Source: DATKKG01 sp964475215 (GTDB lineage: Archaea > Thermoproteota > Nitrososphaeria > Conexivisphaerales > DTJL01). Taken from it: a DNA stretch of 64,000 bases. A model generated the notes under the pieces. It searched no databases. It was not told where the DNA came from and saw nothing but the letters and a program-made list of their open reading frames with translations. Location of the stretch: assembly GCA_964475215.1 (NCBI GenBank), contig CAYYVT010000106.1:1-64000 (forward strand), read 5' to 3'. The position numbers were made by a program, and so were the translations under genes. This document shows, piece after piece, positions 40,635-47,803 of the stretch (positions are counted from its first letter, which is position 1; each line of letters opens with the position of its first letter).

Positions 40635-41225
40635 CTATGGAGAGTAAGAGGAGTCGGGGAGGACCACGAGATAACCATACATGTAGGGATGGTAGACGCA
40701 GACGAACTCGTAAACGCCAGGCGTGGTTGCGACGAAGCTTCCCGTTCCCATCAAAGAGCCGGCGGTTCCCGTCACGTTGACGCCTGCAGAGTTGCCGGTC
40801 GGAGGCGTGGTGAACGTCAGACCGTTCAGCGTGTTGGTCAATCCCGGAGCGGTCAAGTTGATTTGGAAGTTGTAAGGCCCGGTGATGAGGGTGAAGGTGT
40901 GGCCGTCGCCGGTGTCGTTGCTCACGAAGGTGAGGTCGATGGTATCTCCTTGGTTCACTACGATCAGGTTGGGCGTGAAGATATCGAGGCCCGAAGGGTT
41001 CAGGCCCCATTCGATCAGGATGTTTCTAGTCGTAGGCGTCTCGTTTACCGCGGTGCTTGAGGATATCTCGGTCTGGAGGTTGGACAGCGTCTGAGCTATG
41101 TTCGGCGGGACCGCATTGACGTTCATTGTGGCTACCTCGGTGTAAACCGCGATGGCGAAGATGAAAGCCGCGAGAGAAATGCCGATCGCTATCCAAACGC
41201 CTATCGGCGTCGTCTGGCCCGACAT
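40635..41225 (-). CDS. membrane-anchored cupredoxin (blue copper protein)
   Basis: Residues 7-29 are a membrane anchor, after which a 165-residue domain faces outside. The copper ligands are visible: His in GDGHTFTL, then Cys, His and Met in CVYHPYMYG, the order of a type 1 site. It is transcribed away from coxB, with a promoter gap of 108 bp. In archaea that lack cytochrome c, such proteins carry electrons to terminal oxidases, which is the most likely job here. A TATA-like CTTTTAAAC (about 41257-41265) lies upstream. Confidence 0.88.
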   Translation of the reverse strand: MSGQTTPIGVWIAIGISLAAFIFAIAVYTEVATMNVNAVPPNIAQTLSNLQTEISSSTAVNETPTTRNILIEWGLNPSGLDIFTPNLIVVNQGDTIDLTFVSNDTGDGHTFTLITGPYNFQINLTAPGLTNTLNGLTFTTPPTGNSAGVNVTGTAGSLMGTGSFVATTPGVYEFVCVYHPYMYGYLVVLPDSSYSP

Positions 41226-41333
41226 AGATGATTCTATGCCTGATGTTCTGAAAACTGTTTAAAAGAATTACGAAGGAAACACGAAGACATTCATTATTTA
41301 ACGGAAATTGGGCAACGCATTTATCCGCCATGA

Positions 41334-41924
41334 ATGGTGCGGTCCCTTGGCAGGCAGGCTAGTGTATTGTACTCGTTGGCATTCACTTTAGCCGGCGACG
41401 TGGGGTTCGGCGTCGGCTTCTTGGGTGCCCTTCTTCTGGTGCTTGTTGCGATTGCCATGTTCTTTCTTGCCTGGGCCATTTACACAACGCGTCATCCGAG
41501 GAATCCGGAGAAGGCTCCCGGATGGTACTACAGGAAGGGTGTTTATGTCATGGCCATCGCCGCAGTCTTCCTCGCCCTCTCGGCCTTCACATACCCCTTC
41601 ATTCCCGTCGTTTCGTTCTCCAAGCTTCAGCCCACCCAGTTCGTCTCCGTCCAGGCCCAGCAGTTCAGCTGGACCTTCAACACCACCAAGATAATCGCCG
41701 GCCAGCCGGTCGAATTCATAGTCACCTCTAAGGACGTAACACATGGGTTCGGCGTGTACGATTCAAAAGGTACGCTCCTTCTCCAAGAGCAGGTCATGCC
41801 CGGGTTCGACAACGATTTCGTATATACGTTCACTACGCCTGGCGTTTACACTGTCAGGTGTCTGGAGTACTGTGGCTTCGGCCATCCCTATATGGTAACT
41901 TCGTTTGCAGTGGTGACAGGCTAA
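41334..41924 (+). CDS. coxB: cytochrome c oxidase subunit II (CuA)
   Basis: Subunit II takes electrons through a binuclear CuA centre. The 196-residue protein has two hydrophobic helices (about residues 25-50 and 70-90) and an outer cupredoxin domain. THGFGVYD supplies a His, and CLEYCGFGHPYM gives C-x3-C-x3-H-x2-M, the full CuA set. The start is uncertain: ATG at 41334, with other TTG codons 11 and 14 codons later. It is followed directly by coxA (stop TAA, then TTG). Confidence 0.93.
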   Translation: MVRSLGRQASVLYSLAFTLAGDVGFGVGFLGALLLVLVAIAMFFLAWAIYTTRHPRNPEKAPGWYYRKGVYVMAIAAVFLALSAFTYPFIPVVSFSKLQPTQFVSVQAQQFSWTFNTTKIIAGQPVEFIVTSKDVTHGFGVYDSKGTLLLQEQVMPGFDNDFVYTFTTPGVYTVRCLEYCGFGHPYMVTSFAVVTG

Positions 41925-43496
41925 TTGGGCCAAGAGGTGGCCAGTGTTGAAAGCACATGGGAGGTCCCTTCCAACATCCGTCGCCTTTCCTTTGCCCTGA
42001 TAGCAATCTCCTTCGTGAACTTCATCATAGCCGGCGCTTTCGCCCTCTTTATGAGGACGGATCAGGCCGGCGTGTCGGTGACTTCCGCCCAGACGTTCTA
42101 CCAGCTGCTCACCGCCCACGGGCTGGGGATGTTCGTCGGTTGGCAGTTCCCGTTCTCGTTCGGGCTGACCTTCTTTCTGCTGGCCTATTTTCTGAAGCGA
42201 CCCCTGTATAGCTACAGGCTCGCCCTATTCGCCTCCGTCTTCACCTTGGTCAGCTTTTACCTGATGCTGGTGAGCATAGGGATGGGGTTCGCCGCGGGCT
42301 GGTACTACCTTTTCCCACTGCCCTTCTATTCGGCTGGCGCCTGGACCGCCGCCTCCGCCGCGCTGTTCCTGCTCACCGCTTTGGGCGAGGAGGCTGGCTT
42401 CGTAATCTTTGCCTACGTGGCCCTGCGGACCGTCTACTCTACGAAGATACAGGGCTTCGGACAGTCGAAGTACTACTCTCAGTCCAGCTTTTACCGTTTC
42501 ATCCAGAGCATCGGCCTTGACGCCTACATGCCGACCTCCACATGGAACAGGCTGGATCCGTTCCCCCTCCCGGTGATAGGCGTCGTAGTAGCGATCCTGG
42601 TCCTGCTCTTCTCGACGCCTTCCGTCATGCTTGAGCAGATCCTCGGGCTTCTCCAGATCGCCGCTCCGCCCTTCGACCTCAACGCCCTGTTGGCCAAGAA
42701 CCTCTTCTGGCTCTATGGCCACCCCATCGTGTACTTCGCCTTCTTCATCATCATAGGTCTCTACTATTTCCTGATGTCGACCTTCGCGAATCGGCGTTTA
42801 CCGAGCGAGCGGTGGGCCCGGGTCCCTTGGCCACTGCTCCTCGTCTCTGGGGTGGGGGTCTATAGCCACCATCTATTCATGGACGTAAACCAGCCCGTGT
42901 GGATAAACGTCTTCTCCCAGTCCATGAGCTACGTGATCGGGTTCGCGTCGGGGATCACCGTCTTCACACTCCTAGCCGTAATGTGGAGGAGCAGGTTCAA
43001 GTGGAGCACCGCCTCCATGTTCATAGTGGCCAGCATCGCTGGCTGGATAATCGGCGGATTCATCGGCGAAGAGGCCGGCACCATCGCCTTTGACGTTTAC
43101 GCTCACAACACCTACATAATAGTGGCCCACTTCCACTTCAACGCGCTGGCCGGCGTCATGATGGCCAGCTTCGGGACCCTATACTTCCTCCTCCCTGAGC
43201 TCATCCACCGCGACTTCCCCAGCGTGGTGCTCGGCCGGATTCACTTCTGGACCTCTCTGATTGGGGCCTTTGGCATGTCCGGCTGCTTCCTAGCCCTCGG
43301 ACTGTTGGGGGCGCCGAGGAGGGAGTACAACGTCGTGCTGAGCTCCCTTGGCTTCACGACGACGTACGCGATCTGGCTCGATCTCGCGCTCGTCTTCGCC
43401 CTGATCCTGGGGCTCGGCCAGGTCCCATTCCTTTATAACCTCTACAGGGCCCTTAGGCCGGCCAAGGCTAGGACCGAGGTGGTAGTGTCTCCTTGA
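41925..43496 (+). CDS. coxA: heme-copper oxidase subunit I, B-type (ba3-like)
   Basis: The 523-residue catalytic subunit reduces O2 to water and pumps protons. Twelve or more hydrophobic segments are present. Ligands are readable: TAHGLGMFVGWQ (low-spin heme His), LYGHPIVYFAFF (CuB His with the crosslinked Tyr), SHHLFMD (two CuB His), and VAHFHFNALAGV (high-spin and low-spin heme His). The GHPIVY loop has Ile where A-type oxidases have Glu, so it is B-type (ba3-like). It starts with TTG at 41925, straight after coxB. No subunit III gene is in the cluster. Confidence 0.95.
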   Translation: MGQEVASVESTWEVPSNIRRLSFALIAISFVNFIIAGAFALFMRTDQAGVSVTSAQTFYQLLTAHGLGMFVGWQFPFSFGLTFFLLAYFLKRPLYSYRLALFASVFTLVSFYLMLVSIGMGFAAGWYYLFPLPFYSAGAWTAASAALFLLTALGEEAGFVIFAYVALRTVYSTKIQGFGQSKYYSQSSFYRFIQSIGLDAYMPTSTWNRLDPFPLPVIGVVVAILVLLFSTPSVMLEQILGLLQIAAPPFDLNALLAKNLFWLYGHPIVYFAFFIIIGLYYFLMSTFANRRLPSERWARVPWPLLLVSGVGVYSHHLFMDVNQPVWINVFSQSMSYVIGFASGITVFTLLAVMWRSRFKWSTASMFIVASIAGWIIGGFIGEEAGTIAFDVYAHNTYIIVAHFHFNALAGVMMASFGTLYFLLPELIHRDFPSVVLGRIHFWTSLIGAFGMSGCFLALGLLGAPRREYNVVLSSLGFTTTYAIWLDLALVFALILGLGQVPFLYNLYRALRPAKARTEVVVSP

Positions 43497-43498
43497 AG

Positions 43499-43906
43499 AT
43501 GAACTACACCCTCGCTGGGACGGCGATCATCATACTCCTTGCTGCAGCTGTGGGCGGGGGGCTCGACTATCTGGGCTCGTCGGGCCTCTATCATTCGAGC
43601 AGCATACCGACGGTGCCGTCCACCGAGGCACTGGTGGTGATGGTCAGCGGCGCCTACTACAACGAGTCGCTCGGGTTCTCCCCGTTGAATGTGACAGTCA
43701 TGCTCGGCGTGAACAGCACCGTGGTCTTCTTCAACAATGACGCGGCGGTGCATACGGCCACGGCGAATGACGGCTCTTGGAACACGGGCGACGTGCTCCC
43801 CGGCCAAGCCGCCATGATCAAATTCAACACCACGGGAACCTTCGCATATCACTGCACTTACCACCCATACATGGTAGGAACCATCACCGTGGTGGCGAGC
43901 TCATGA
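43499..43906 (+). CDS. membrane-anchored cupredoxin, oxidase-linked
   Basis: The 135-residue protein has an N-terminal anchor (residues about 6-24) and a cupredoxin domain with AAVHTATAND (His) and FAYHCTYHPYMVG (Cys-His-Met), a type 1 copper site. The HPYM end is shared with the other cupredoxin and with coxB in this locus. The gene overlaps the coxA stop, if the TTG at 43493 is used, or starts at the ATG at 43499; its stop overlaps the cyoE ATG. Its place in the operon suggests it is the direct electron donor to CuA. Confidence 0.9.
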   Translation: MNYTLAGTAIIILLAAAVGGGLDYLGSSGLYHSSSIPTVPSTEALVVMVSGAYYNESLGFSPLNVTVMLGVNSTVVFFNNDAAVHTATANDGSWNTGDVLPGQAAMIKFNTTGTFAYHCTYHPYMVGTITVVASS

Positions 43907-44817
43907 TCGAGCAGCCCGTGGAGGCGGTGAGCCCGCGCGGAGTAACAAGGCTGAGGGCATTCCTTTCCCTCTTCAAGCTTCGTATCTTCTCACTCCTCTG
44001 GGCCGAGTCTGTGGTGGGCCTACTCCTCGCTTCGGGCATTTCGCCGAGCGCCTACGGAATCTTGGTCCTGACATGCGCAGGCTTCCTAGCGACCGCCGGC
44101 TCGGGCGCGTTGAACAACTACTTTGACAGGGACATCGATGCGAAGATGAAGCGCACGAGCACCCGTCCCATCCCCACCAAAATGGTTAGGCCCCAGGAAG
44201 CCCTCTACCTAGGCATCGTGATGGGCGTACTAGGCGTGGGCCTTGCGTTCTTCGGCTTGTCGCCTGCAAGCGGCGCCATGGTGGCTTCCGGCTTCCTGAC
44301 GTATGCGATCGTATACACCTACCTGCTCAAGCGGACTACGTCCTGGAACATAGTCATTGGGGGCGCAGCCGGAAGCTTCGCTTTCCTCGCGGGATGGACC
44401 GCGTCCTCTCCCATCACCCTCGAAGCTTTCGTAATCTCCCTCGTGATATTCCTCTGGACGCCGAGCCACTTCTGGGCTCTGGCCATCAGGGCTGTCCGCC
44501 AGTACGAAGCTGCCGGCATCCCCATGCTGCCCGTGGTCGCCGGAGTGAAGGCTACGGCGCAGGCCATTATGGCGAACAGCATAGCCCTCGTCGCCTCATC
44601 GCTCCTGCTCTTCTCCCTGGGCTTCTTCGGTTACCTGTACCTAGGAGTGGCGCTGGTCTTGGGTGCCCTTCTCCTCTTCTCCGATTTCCTACTGGTCAAG
44701 TCGACCTCAGCCGCTGTGGCGTGGAGGGCCTACAAGTTCACTGCTCCGTATCTTCTTCTCCTTTCCCTTTCCATGGTGGCCGACAAAGCCGCGGCGCACT
44801 TGGCCAGTTTTCTGTAG
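43903..44817 (+). CDS. cyoE: protoheme IX farnesyltransferase (heme O synthase)
   Basis: The UbiA-family membrane enzyme adds farnesyl to heme B, producing heme O for the oxidase. The 304 residues have about nine helices. The first Asp-rich motif is NNYFDRDIDAKMKRTSTRPIP (about 80-100), and LWTPSHFWALAIR is the typical cyoE signature. Its ATG overlaps the cupredoxin stop (ATGA), so it is the last gene of a coxB-coxA-cupredoxin-cyoE operon. Heme A synthase is not seen here. Confidence 0.95.
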   Translation: MIEQPVEAVSPRGVTRLRAFLSLFKLRIFSLLWAESVVGLLLASGISPSAYGILVLTCAGFLATAGSGALNNYFDRDIDAKMKRTSTRPIPTKMVRPQEALYLGIVMGVLGVGLAFFGLSPASGAMVASGFLTYAIVYTYLLKRTTSWNIVIGGAAGSFAFLAGWTASSPITLEAFVISLVIFLWTPSHFWALAIRAVRQYEAAGIPMLPVVAGVKATAQAIMANSIALVASSLLLFSLGFFGYLYLGVALVLGALLLFSDFLLVKSTSAAVAWRAYKFTAPYLLLLSLSMVADKAAAHLASFL

Positions 44818-44849
44818 CCTTTTCACTCTATCCGTGCTGGCGAACGATG

Positions 44850-45024
44850 TGGTCCCGCGGGCAGGATTTGAGCCTGCGACACTCCGGTTTCTGTGTATGC
44901 CTGGCAGGCTGGACGGGTCAGCCAGAGCCAACCACTACAGCATCTCCCACGGACGGTGGGAACCGCCCATGTCGGAAGCTCTACCAGGCTGAGCCTGCGG
45001 GAACTTCGAAGTTCTTACCGCGGG
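44850..45024 (-). tRNA. tRNA-Tyr (GTA) with three introns
   Basis: After removing 44995-45015 (21 nt, between positions 9 and 10), 44942-44972 (31 nt, between 30 and 31) and 44889-44934 (46 nt, canonical 37/38), a normal 77-nt tRNA with CCA remains. It has acceptor CCCGCGG/CCGCGGG, TA at 8-9, D-arm GCTC-AGCCTGGTA-GAGC, anticodon stem TCCGG/CCGGA with loop CTGTAGA, and T-arm GCAGG-CTCAAAT-CCTGC. The C1-G72 pair and A73 are archaeal tRNA-Tyr identity marks. Each intron folds: AACTTCGAAGTT in the first, TCCCAC/GTGGGA in the second, TGGCTG/CAGCC in the third. Ambiguity at the edges is 1-2 nt. CCA is encoded. Confidence 0.85.
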
Positions 45025-45067
45025 ACGCGGGACCGGATTGAGGCTTCACATGCTCCGGATAAAAAGG

Positions 45068-45613
45068 TTACCGAGACGACTTGGCGGCATTCGCCTTTCG
45101 CACGATTCGTCCGCGGGCCTTAGGTTTCGGCCGCAGGGACAACTCCAGTACGCCGTTGTTGAAGGTCTTCCTGAGGAGCTTTGCCTCCACGGGGATGTCC
45201 AAGGGGACGACGGTGGCGTAGCGCCGTTCCCCATCCGAGGCGCCAATCTGGACGCTCCTCTGGCGTACTACAATCGAAATCTTATCCTCCTCGACGCCAG
45301 GCATGTCCACGACCACCCTTACCTCGTTGTGCTTCCGATCGTATACAGTATCGACCAGAGGCTCTCGGACCTCTGACCTAGAAATCGACTGGCCTGAAGG
45401 CTTGATGTTCCCGAACTCCCTGATGACGGGCTTGCCCTCTGGTCCCTGCGTAATCGAGAAACCATAGAAGAACGAGCCCTCGAACTCTTCGTCCGACGGG
45501 AGATTCTCTAACGACTTCAGGGTCTTCTCGAACATCTCGAGTATGTCCTCGGGCTCCTTGTCGAGATCGTCGAAGAGTTTCCGAAAGTCCTTGCTATTCC
45601 ACCATGGTTCCAC
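45068..45613 (-). CDS. Hsp20/alpha-crystallin small heat-shock protein
   Basis: This cytoplasmic chaperone of 181 residues has an N-terminal low-complexity half and the alpha-crystallin domain DTVYDRKHNEVRVVVDMPGVEEDKIS... then the GVLELSLRPK motif, in which LxL is the GVLxLxL-type signature. The open frame continues upstream into the JAMM gene, but the GTG at 45613 follows a TATA-like CTTTTATCC (about 45649-45657). No TATA lies nearer to other starts. The gene follows the JAMM gene by 50 nt in the same direction. Confidence 0.88.
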   Translation of the reverse strand: MEPWWNSKDFRKLFDDLDKEPEDILEMFEKTLKSLENLPSDEEFEGSFFYGFSITQGPEGKPVIREFGNIKPSGQSISRSEVREPLVDTVYDRKHNEVRVVVDMPGVEEDKISIVVRQRSVQIGASDGERRYATVVPLDIPVEAKLLRKTFNNGVLELSLRPKPKARGRIVRKANAAKSSR

Positions 45614-45663
45614 CTCTATTTCACTCCCGGCAGGGAGCCCGTGGCTGAGGGATAAAAGCTTGG

Positions 45664-46089
45664 CTATGCGACGGTGATTCTGACGCTGGACGGTCTTCCT
45701 CGATCCAGCCTGTAGGCGGCGAACCGCCAATCGAGGTTCGAGACGATCAGCCAGACCGGCGCACTCCACTTCATGAAACCCAGGTCGGTCTTGGAGGGAG
45801 CGGCGGGGGCGGGATGGGAATGATACACCCCCACTATCTCCATGCCCACTTCATCAGCGTGGCGGTACCCCTTTAGGAGCTCCTGTGGCGCTATCGTGAA
45901 TGACGTGGGGGATCTGTCTACGTTGTCAGTCGGAATTATATGGTCGCAGACGCAGGCCCCGTTTCGCCTTCTCCCCACCATGAGCCCGCAGGACTCCAAG
46001 GGGTGGCTCTCTCTCGCCTGCCGCAGGATGGAATCTATGTCATCCTTCCTCAGGCGGAGCTCATGGACGGGCTTTGGCAACTTCATCAT
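45664..46089 (-). CDS. JAMM/MPN-domain metalloprotease
   Basis: The 141-residue protein is a single JAMM domain: SHPLESCGLMVG (the catalytic Glu) and VYHSHPAPAAPSKTD (HxHx10D zinc site). JAMM proteins remove ubiquitin-like or SAMP-type modifiers; in archaea they act on samp-conjugates or cysteine-synthesis intermediates. Without adjacent Ubl or E1 genes the target is unknown. The ATG ATG at 46089 follows a TATA-like CATATAAAAC (about 46107-46116). Confidence 0.86.
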   Translation of the reverse strand: MMKLPKPVHELRLRKDDIDSILRQARESHPLESCGLMVGRRRNGACVCDHIIPTDNVDRSPTSFTIAPQELLKGYRHADEVGMEIVGVYHSHPAPAAPSKTDLGFMKWSAPVWLIVSNLDWRFAAYRLDRGRPSSVRITVA

Positions 46090-46167
46090 TACGCATTGGA
46101 AAGCGTTTTTATATGGTAATCGGCAAAGGCTATCCGCTATAAAGCGGCCAAGCGTGGTCGAGTTTCG

Positions 46168-46884
46168 TTGAGTGAAGAAAAACCCGCAAGAAAGGCGCCT
46201 TCTAGGAAGAAGGCGGAGAAGCCCGCAAAGTCAGTGAAGAAGGTCCCCGCAAAGAGGCCTACGAAGCCGAAGAAGGAAGTCAGGCCGAAGGCCGTCCCCA
46301 AGAAGGAAATCAAGCCGAAGGAGGTCAAGGTCAAGAAGGCCGCCAAGGTCGCCAAGGAGCCTGCTCCGAAGGCTCGAAAGGCTAGAGCCAAGGCCAAGAA
46401 GGAGATCCCGAAGCCAAAGGAGGAGCTCCCCGCCCCCGTAGCAGTCAAGCCTATTGAAGCGCCCAAGCCAGCTCCAACGCCGAAGGTCCAGCGCAAGGTG
46501 GCAGGGACGCGCGCTCAGAAGACTGCAGCGATCGCAGTGACCGAGGCGCCACAAGCCAAGCCCAAGCCGGAGGCCGTGGCCGTAATCAAGCCTGTCCCCA
46601 AGCCTGCGCCGAAGGTCAAGAAGGTGGCTCCCCCCAAGCCTGTCAAGCCAGCCAAGCCGAAGCCCGTCGTAGTCAAGAGCCAGGCGACTCCGACCGTGAT
46701 GGTCGCCTATCGAGGAGACGTAAAGGAGAGGGAGGCCAAAGGTTTCTCAATTGCAGAGCTGCTGGCTGCGGGCGTCACCCAGATTCAGGCCCTCCGGTCC
46801 GGGCTACGGATTGACAGTCGGCGAAGATCTTCGCACGAAAGCAATGTGAAACTGCTCCAATCCATCAAGCCGAAGGCCGCCTAG
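46168..46884 (+). CDS. rpl13e: ribosomal protein eL13-like with long Lys/Ala/Pro-rich N-terminal tail
   Basis: The last 60 residues, KEREAKGFSIAELLAAGVTQ, then ALRSGLRIDSRRRSSHESNVKLL, fit the eL13 core, including the RRR...SNV motif. The first 175 residues are almost only Lys, Ala, Pro, Val, Arg and Glu, repeating PKP, KKE and AKK, like a histone H1 tail. In related archaea eL13 is about 80 residues. The tail likely makes RNA contacts in the large subunit, or else the protein has a second role in DNA binding. It starts at TTG 46168, 26 nt after TATA-like CTATAAAG (46136-46143), so the message looks leaderless. Confidence 0.75.
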   Translation: MSEEKPARKAPSRKKAEKPAKSVKKVPAKRPTKPKKEVRPKAVPKKEIKPKEVKVKKAAKVAKEPAPKARKARAKAKKEIPKPKEELPAPVAVKPIEAPKPAPTPKVQRKVAGTRAQKTAAIAVTEAPQAKPKPEAVAVIKPVPKPAPKVKKVAPPKPVKPAKPKPVVVKSQATPTVMVAYRGDVKEREAKGFSIAELLAAGVTQIQALRSGLRIDSRRRSSHESNVKLLQSIKPKAA

Positions 46885-47776
46885 GCGTGGCAGTCCTCAT
46901 GTGTAGGAACAGGCATTCCTGCACCCGGCCCCCAGCTTCGCCGAAGTAAGACCTCAGATTTCTAGAGACGGCTGCGTATTCCTTGTACGTGAGCGACCCC
47001 CCTCCCTTGCCGAGCTTCGCTGCGATTGGCTGAGGGAGAAGCCAACTGTAATGTCGAGCCAGACCTCTCATGATCCACCTGTCCATGGGGAAGGCCTCGG
47101 GTTTGTCCAACGAAAAGAGCAGGGCGCAATCGGCGACCTTCGGTCCGACTCCTTGGATGTGCCCTTCCTTTGAAGTCACCAGCGATCCCCAAGCCTCTTC
47201 GTATCTCGAGCGCCTTAACTTCTCGAAATCCATGGCGCCGGTGTTTACTCGGTTTGCAGCGCCCTTCAGGTAGTCCCACCTCCTGCCGAGATATCCCTCC
47301 AAGGGGCGCTCCATGCCAGCGAATTCCTGGGGGCTTGGAAAGGATTTCACTTGATGGCCCTCCACCCGAAGCTCCTCGCCATGGAATGCGATCCTTTCCA
47401 TGATCTTGTCGATGGCCCTGATGCTCAGGCTCGCCGAGACCATGTACGAGACGAGACAAATCCAAGGATCCTGTCGCAGGACCCTGAGTCCTCTGTAATC
47501 TCTGAGGAGTGATATTGAGAAGTCGTCTAGATGCCTCATTTGGGAGATTTCACCTTGGGGGACGTCCAAGCCCAGGAAAGCCCGCAGCCTCGGTTCCTCT
47601 AGGCCGCCATCAGACTTGATCAGCAGGGAGCCGCCGTCAACCTTGAGCAGTGTCGCATGATTCTCCACTTGTCCAAGCCACCAACCGTCTACCTTCCGCC
47701 ACTGAAAGATCTGGCCGCAGCCGAAAGTGTAGTCCAGGTTCAGGGGCTCGCCGTTAAGATTGATTCGATGAAGCAA
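46865..47776 (-). CDS. ogg: 8-oxoguanine DNA glycosylase (OGG1 type)
   Basis: This bifunctional glycosylase/AP lyase removes 8-oxoguanine. The N-terminal OGG1 domain begins LNGEPLNLDYTFGCGQIFQWRK, and the helix-hairpin-helix GPD motif is IQGVGPKVADCALLFSLDKPEAFPMDRW, with the catalytic Lys in GPKVADC and the Asp in PMDRW. The 303-residue length is right. The end overlaps eL13 tail-to-tail by 20 nt. An enzyme for oxidised guanine is expected in an aerobe. Confidence 0.9.
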   Translation of the reverse strand: MLHRINLNGEPLNLDYTFGCGQIFQWRKVDGWWLGQVENHATLLKVDGGSLLIKSDGGLEEPRLRAFLGLDVPQGEISQMRHLDDFSISLLRDYRGLRVLRQDPWICLVSYMVSASLSIRAIDKIMERIAFHGEELRVEGHQVKSFPSPQEFAGMERPLEGYLGRRWDYLKGAANRVNTGAMDFEKLRRSRYEEAWGSLVTSKEGHIQGVGPKVADCALLFSLDKPEAFPMDRWIMRGLARHYSWLLPQPIAAKLGKGGGSLTYKEYAAVSRNLRSYFGEAGGRVQECLFLHMRTATPRRPSA

Positions 47777-47803
47777 CCGTTACACCGGCGGCGCCATGTT
47801 CAT

